Assembly: GCF_003026495.1 (NCBI RefSeq)
Contig: NZ_PYMA01000022.1
Span: 27,271 to 91,270, forward strand
Source of the DNA: Photobacterium sanctipauli
GTDB lineage: Bacteria; Pseudomonadota; Gammaproteobacteria; Enterobacterales; Vibrionaceae
Direction of reading: 5' to 3'
DNA: 64,000 nucleotides
Translations under genes and position numbers: made by a program
Notes under the pieces: generated by a model
What the model saw: the letters and a program-made list of their open reading frames with translations, nothing else
Database searches by the model: none
Told to the model about the DNA's origin: nothing
Shown: one piece after another, positions 60,220 to 64,000 of the stretch
Layout: each line of letters begins with the position of its first letter
Numbering within the stretch: the stretch's first letter is position 1

Positions 60220-61101
60220 TTACGCTTCTGGTTGTGGCACACTCGTTAACTCGGCATAGGCTGAGCCCATACGGGTTGGTTGGCCTGGCTCCATGCCTTC
60301 AACAAAGCGGATTGCGTCTTTAGGGAACAGGTTGATGACGGTTGAACCCAGCTTGAAGCGGCCCATTTCCTCGCCTTTCTTCAACTTAATTGCCTGCTCG
60401 CCCTCTGCTGGGTAGTTCCAGTGGTGAACACGCGGGCTGCGCGGTGGCGTAATGGTGCCAGCCCATACAGTTTCAATGCTGCCAACAATGGTTGCACCAA
60501 CCAGCACCTGTGCCATTGGGCCGAACTCAGTATCGAAAATACATACCACGCGTTCGTTGCGGGCAAACAGGTTAGGGACATTTTGCGCGGTCAGCGGGTT
60601 GACCGAGAACAGCTCGCCCGGTACGTAAATCATCTTACGCAGGGTGCCGTCGCATGGCATGTGCACGCGGTGGTAATCTTTTGGCGACAGGTAAAGTGTC
60701 GCAAAGTGACCGTCTTTGAACTCTGCTGCAAGCTCGCTTTCACCACCCAGTAGCTCAGCGGCTTCGTAGGTGTGACCTTTAGCTTGAATTAGCTGGCCAT
60801 CTGTAATTGGCCCCAACTGGCTTACGCAGGCGTCTGCCGGGTGGCTGACAATGTGCGCATCCTCGTTAATTGGGCGGGCACCGTCTTTGAGTTCTCGAAC
60901 AAAGAAGTCATTGAAGGTTGCATATGAGGCTGGATCCGGGTTGCGTGCTTCGTTCATGTCGATGCCGTACTGGCGGATAAACCAGCGGATGACCGTAGTG
61001 GTAAGCTTGCCTGCCTTCATTGAAGCAAGCTTGCCTGCGAGTTGGGTCAGGGTCTGTTTTGGCGCGCAATATTGCAGGCCGATTTTGAAGTTATCGTGCA
61101 C
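60220..61101 (-). CDS. psd: Phosphatidylserine decarboxylase proenzyme (GTG start)
   Basis: Psd makes phosphatidylethanolamine at the inner membrane. The frame carries SPKDYHRVHMPCDG, PGELFSVNPLTAQNVPNLFA, FDTEFGPMAQVLVGATIVGS, and the self-cleavage motif LGST in RFKLGSTVINLF, whose Ser becomes the pyruvoyl group. The frame is open to 61164, but family similarity begins at (V)HDNFKIGLQYCAP; a GTG at 61101 behind a GGAAAAG site gives 293 residues and is preferred. It lies downstream of rsgA, as in E. coli. Confidence 0.95.
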   Translation of the reverse strand: MHDNFKIGLQYCAPKQTLTQLAGKLASMKAGKLTTTVIRWFIRQYGIDMNEARNPDPASYATFNDFFVRELKDGARPINEDAHIVSHPADACVSQLGPITDGQLIQAKGHTYEAAELLGGESELAAEFKDGHFATLYLSPKDYHRVHMPCDGTLRKMIYVPGELFSVNPLTAQNVPNLFARNERVVCIFDTEFGPMAQVLVGATIVGSIETVWAGTITPPRSPRVHHWNYPAEGEQAIKLKKGEEMGRFKLGSTVINLFPKDAIRFVEGMEPGQPTRMGSAYAELTSVPQPEA

Positions 61102-61315
61102 GGTGTCTTTTCCAGAAACTGTTAATCGATCAATGAATTGGTTGCTCAATATCAAACGACACACTTAGTCATTAGCGGCTTCAGCCAGTTTGGTACCGTT
61201 TGATATTTAAGCAGCACGGATCAGGCATATTACCTGAATTGGAGGGGAATGCCAGCGCTGCCCGCTTTTGTGGCGACAAGGCCACCCCCAAGAATTGGGG
61301 CGCGGGCGAGCGTGG

Positions 61316-62368
61316 TTAATCAGGCTTATTACGTGAGAATTGGCGGTTGGCAATATTCTCAGACATGCTGTCGATGATTTTATGGTAACTGTCGTAGCGT
61401 TCTTGGCTAATGGTACCGTCTTCAACGGCTTGGCGAATAATACAACCTGGATCATTGCCGTGCTTACAGTCACGGAATTTACAGCCGCCTAGGTATTCAC
61501 GGAACTCGACGAAAGCTTCGGTGACTTGCTCTGGCTCAAGATGCCATAAACCAAATTCACGGACGCCTGGCGAGTCGATAAGATCACCACCGTCAGGGAA
61601 GTGGTAAAGTCGGGCAGCGGTAGTGGTGTGCTGGCCCAAACCGGAGTTTTCTGAGACATCACCGGTTTCAGCTTCGACTTCTGGCATTAGGGTGTTCACC
61701 ATACTGGATTTACCCACCCCTGATTGGCCGGCAAAAATGCTGACACGATCTTTAAGGTCGTCTTTGAGCGCATCCATTCCTTCGCCTGTATCGGAACTGA
61801 CGTAGCGGATCTCGTAACCGATCTTTTGATAAAGCGACAAGGTTTCTTCAACCATGGTACGGCTTTCTGGATCCAGAAGATCAACTTTGTTCAAAACGAT
61901 CAATGGCTCGATGCCGATGGTTTCGGCAGCGATCAAGTAACGATCAATAATGTTCAGCGACAGCTCTGGAAGAACGGCTGAAACAATAATGATTTGGTTT
62001 ACATTGGCGGCAACCGCTTTTACCCCGTCATAGTAGTCTGGACGGGTTAGCATTGACTCTCGCTCGTGAACGGCTTCGACAACACCAGCGATCCCCTGAA
62101 GGGATTCGACACCTGGACGCCATACCACCCGATCACCTGAGACTAGGCTCTGGATGCTTCGGCGAAGGTTACAGCGGTGGATAATGCCGGTTTCTGGATC
62201 CTCGACGTCGGCATGTTGGCCGAAGCGCGTGATCACTAGACCCTCGCGGGCAGACTCCAGTAAGGCTTCATCCCACTGGACATCATCTTTTTCACGCTTT
62301 AGGCGTTTGTTTTGGTTAGAGCGTACGCGACGGCTCTGACCTTTGGTAAGCTTTTTCTTTTTTGCCAC
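61316..62368 (-). CDS. rsgA: Ribosome small-subunit GTPase RsgA
   Basis: RsgA is a circularly permuted GTPase that checks late 30S assembly. The 350-residue product has a basic N-terminus (MAKKKKLTKGQSRRVRSNQN), an OB fold, and GTPase motifs in permuted order: LNKVDLL (G4), SSDTGEGMD (G5), AGQSGVGKSSMVN (G1), and DSPGVREFGL (G3). A C-terminal zinc finger follows (CKFRDCKHGNDPGC). It is divergent from orn and upstream of psd. Confidence 0.97.
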   Translation of the reverse strand: MAKKKKLTKGQSRRVRSNQNKRLKREKDDVQWDEALLESAREGLVITRFGQHADVEDPETGIIHRCNLRRSIQSLVSGDRVVWRPGVESLQGIAGVVEAVHERESMLTRPDYYDGVKAVAANVNQIIIVSAVLPELSLNIIDRYLIAAETIGIEPLIVLNKVDLLDPESRTMVEETLSLYQKIGYEIRYVSSDTGEGMDALKDDLKDRVSIFAGQSGVGKSSMVNTLMPEVEAETGDVSENSGLGQHTTTAARLYHFPDGGDLIDSPGVREFGLWHLEPEQVTEAFVEFREYLGGCKFRDCKHGNDPGCIIRQAVEDGTISQERYDSYHKIIDSMSENIANRQFSRNKPD

Positions 62369-62509
62369 AAGAATATCATTCAGTTAAGTTGGCTTACGGT
62401 AAAATACCTGCGGTTAGCGGTGTCCAAAAGTTTGTTTGCATTTGCAATCAGACAACCGCTGCGTTTGGTATTATCATACATGGTTTACTCATAGAATAGG
62501 CAATATCCG

Positions 62510-63055
62510 ATGACGATCAGCGATCAGAATCTTATTTGGATTGATTTGGAAATGACCGGTCTTGACCCGGAAACTCACCAAATCATTGAAATTGCAACAA
62601 TTGTTACTGATGCTCAGTTGAATATCTTGGCTGAAGGGCCTGTTTTGGCTATCCACCAACCTGAGCCTGAGCTTGCCAAGATGGACGAGTGGTGCACAAC
62701 GACCCACACCAACAGTGGGTTAGTGGAGCGAGTTCGTCAAAGCAAAGTTGATGAAAATGAAGCAGTTCGTCAGACCATTGCATTTTTAGAGAAATGGGTA
62801 CCAAAGGGCGCTTCACCGATTTGTGGCAATAGTATTGGCCAGGATCGTCGCTTCTTGTATAAGCATATGCCTGAACTAGAGCAGTATTTCCACTACCGTT
62901 ACTTGGATGTGAGTACGCTAAAAGAGCTGACCCGCCGCTGGAAGCCGGAAGTGTTAGATGGCTTAAATAAGAAGGGAAGCCACTTAGCGCTAGATGATAT
63001 TCGTGACTCGATCGAAGAGCTGCGCTTTTATCGTGAGCAGATCTTCAGTATTTGA
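62510..63055 (+). CDS. orn: Oligoribonuclease
   Basis: Orn degrades 2-5-nt RNAs, including the linear c-di-GMP product pGpG. The 181-residue product shows the DEDDh sites: WIDLEMTGLDP, ICGNSIGQDRRFLYKHMPEL, YRYLDVSTLKEL, and HLALDDIRDSIEELRFYR. Length matches E. coli Orn. It is divergent from rsgA and upstream of the tRNA array, the same context as orn-glyVXY in E. coli. Confidence 0.98.
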   Translation: MTISDQNLIWIDLEMTGLDPETHQIIEIATIVTDAQLNILAEGPVLAIHQPEPELAKMDEWCTTTHTNSGLVERVRQSKVDENEAVRQTIAFLEKWVPKGASPICGNSIGQDRRFLYKHMPELEQYFHYRYLDVSTLKELTRRWKPEVLDGLNKKGSHLALDDIRDSIEELRFYREQIFSI

Positions 63056-63185
63056 TGCTAAATTAGACGGTTGCGCGCCGAGGATCATATTTTTTTTGAG
63101 ATCTATTGCATCCGCCAATTTTCCTCGTATAATGCGCAGCCTCGAAGGGCAATTCTTAAATTGTTTTGCTTTTCAATAATACGGA

Positions 63186-63262
<77 letters not shown>

Positions 63263-63264
63263 AA

Positions 63265-63340
63265 GCGACACTAGCTCAGCTGGTAGAGCGCAACCTTGCC
63301 AAGGTTGAGGTCACGAGTTCGAACCTCGTGTGTCGCTCCA
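63265..63340 (+). tRNA. tRNA-Gly (GCC), copy 1
   Basis: 76 nt with encoded CCA; anticodon GCC in CCTTGCCAAGG. Identical to the five other Gly copies. Confidence 0.97.
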
Positions 63341-63380
63341 AATTTGATAGCTTTCATCGTGCTTAACGGTGATATGTGAT
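63341..63380 (+). repeat. First of four near-identical 39-40-bp tRNA spacers
   Basis: The spacer between Gly copies 1 and 2 (AATTTGATAGC ... GGTGATATGTGAT) recurs almost unchanged at 63457-63496, 63573-63611 and 63688-63726, so tRNA plus spacer forms a 115-116-bp tandem unit. Confidence 0.95.
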
Positions 63381-63456
63381 GCGACACTAGCTCAGCTGGT
63401 AGAGCGCAACCTTGCCAAGGTTGAGGTCACGAGTTCGAACCTCGTGTGTCGCTCCA
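63381..63456 (+). tRNA. tRNA-Gly (GCC), copy 2
   Basis: 76 nt with encoded CCA; same sequence as copy 1. Confidence 0.97.
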
Positions 63457-63496
63457 AATTTGATAGCCTTCATCGTGCTTAACGGTGATATGTGAT

Positions 63497-63572
63497 GCGA
63501 CACTAGCTCAGCTGGTAGAGCGCAACCTTGCCAAGGTTGAGGTCACGAGTTCGAACCTCGTGTGTCGCTCCA
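63497..63572 (+). tRNA. tRNA-Gly (GCC), copy 3
   Basis: 76 nt with encoded CCA; same sequence as copy 1. Confidence 0.97.
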
Positions 63573-63611
63573 ATTTGATAGCCTTCATCGTGCTTAACGG
63601 TGATATGTGAT

Positions 63612-63687
63612 GCGACACTAGCTCAGCTGGTAGAGCGCAACCTTGCCAAGGTTGAGGTCACGAGTTCGAACCTCGTGTGTCGCTCCA
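63612..63687 (+). tRNA. tRNA-Gly (GCC), copy 4
   Basis: 76 nt with encoded CCA; same sequence as copy 1. Confidence 0.97.
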
Positions 63688-63726
63688 ATTTGATAGCTTT
63701 CATCGTGCTTAACGGTGATATGTGAT

Positions 63727-63802
63727 GCGACACTAGCTCAGCTGGTAGAGCGCAACCTTGCCAAGGTTGAGGTCACGAGTTCGAACCTCGTGTGTCGCTC
63801 CA
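63727..63802 (+). tRNA. tRNA-Gly (GCC), copy 5
   Basis: 76 nt with encoded CCA; same sequence as copy 1. Its downstream spacer differs and leads to the second fMet gene. Confidence 0.97.
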
Positions 63803-63844
63803 ATTTGATAAGCCTTCATCATGCTTTGAATGGTGAAACACGGA

Positions 63845-63921
<77 letters not shown>

Positions 63922-63923
63922 AA

Positions 63924-63999
63924 GCGACACTAGCTCAGCTGGTAGAGCGCAACCTTGCCAAGGTTGAGGTCACGAGTTCGAACCTCGTGTGTCGCTCCA
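63924..63999 (+). tRNA. tRNA-Gly (GCC), copy 6
   Basis: 76 nt with encoded CCA; ends one base before the window edge. The array may continue beyond it. Confidence 0.97.
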
Positions 64000-64000
64000 A

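Overview
The window is a 64 kb piece of a gammaproteobacterial chromosome, most likely from the Vibrionaceae and probably Photobacterium-like. That placement is inferred from gene content and order, not from a database search. Supporting features are the DUF1481-purD-purH block, the acs / DnaQ-like exonuclease / cNMP-CBS-DUF294 neighbourhood, a CrbS/CrbR-type acetate-switch kinase and regulator, a second (lateral-type) flagellar export locus, an INDY-type DASS carrier and a tandem tRNA-Gly/tRNA-fMet array. Most of the sequence is conserved core genome.

Layout. 1-4.8 kb: end of a DUF1481 gene, purHD under a near-perfect PurR box, zntR and ppnP. 4.9-12.3 kb: a secreted fasciclin protein, then the leftward blocks dusB-fis, panF-prmA, accC-yhdT and aroQ-accB-accC. 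12.6-22.3 kb: acs, a DEDDh exonuclease, a cNMP/CBS/DUF294 protein, an HcaT-like MFS carrier and the 1157-aa hybrid kinase CrbS. 22.4-27.7 kb: remains of a lateral (Flag-2-like) flagellar cluster. flhA and flhB are intact, but the last 72 codons of fliR are joined head-on to a lafU (motB-like) gene that has lost its N-terminus, and an intact fliB follows. 27.8-29.6 kb: a chromosomal ParM-family actin with an overlapping ParR-like partner. 29.7-33.9 kb: an ActP-type symporter with its DUF4212 partner, CrbR, and a membrane protein with a degenerate GGDEF domain. 34-44.9 kb: dsbD, a LysR regulator, dcuA, aspA, fxsA, a MATE pump and groESL. 45-47.6 kb: mgtC and rimK, flanked on both sides by AT-rich arrays of an unrecognised ~90-bp repeat with inverted ends. 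47.6-54.2 kb: epmB, efp, frdABCD and epmA. 54.2-64 kb: a DMT carrier, periplasmic alpha-carbonic anhydrase, a chemoreceptor, a DASS carrier, psd, rsgA, orn and seven tRNA genes.

How the genes work together. purHD, accBC, psd, orn, rsgA, fis and dusB are housekeeping functions. acs, actP and CrbS/CrbR form an acetate-scavenging module that is now split by the flagellar scar and the parM pair. efp, epmA and epmB make and activate EF-P. frdABCD, aspA and dcuA form a fumarate-respiration group; clear CRP-type palindromes lie upstream of frdA and aspA.

The most unusual items are the fliR::lafU deletion scar, the chromosomal parM pair, the repeat arrays around mgtC-rimK, an orphan Fur-box-like palindrome between two convergent genes, and the degenerate GGDEF protein. 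All assignments come from reading the sequence against remembered families; no searches were run.
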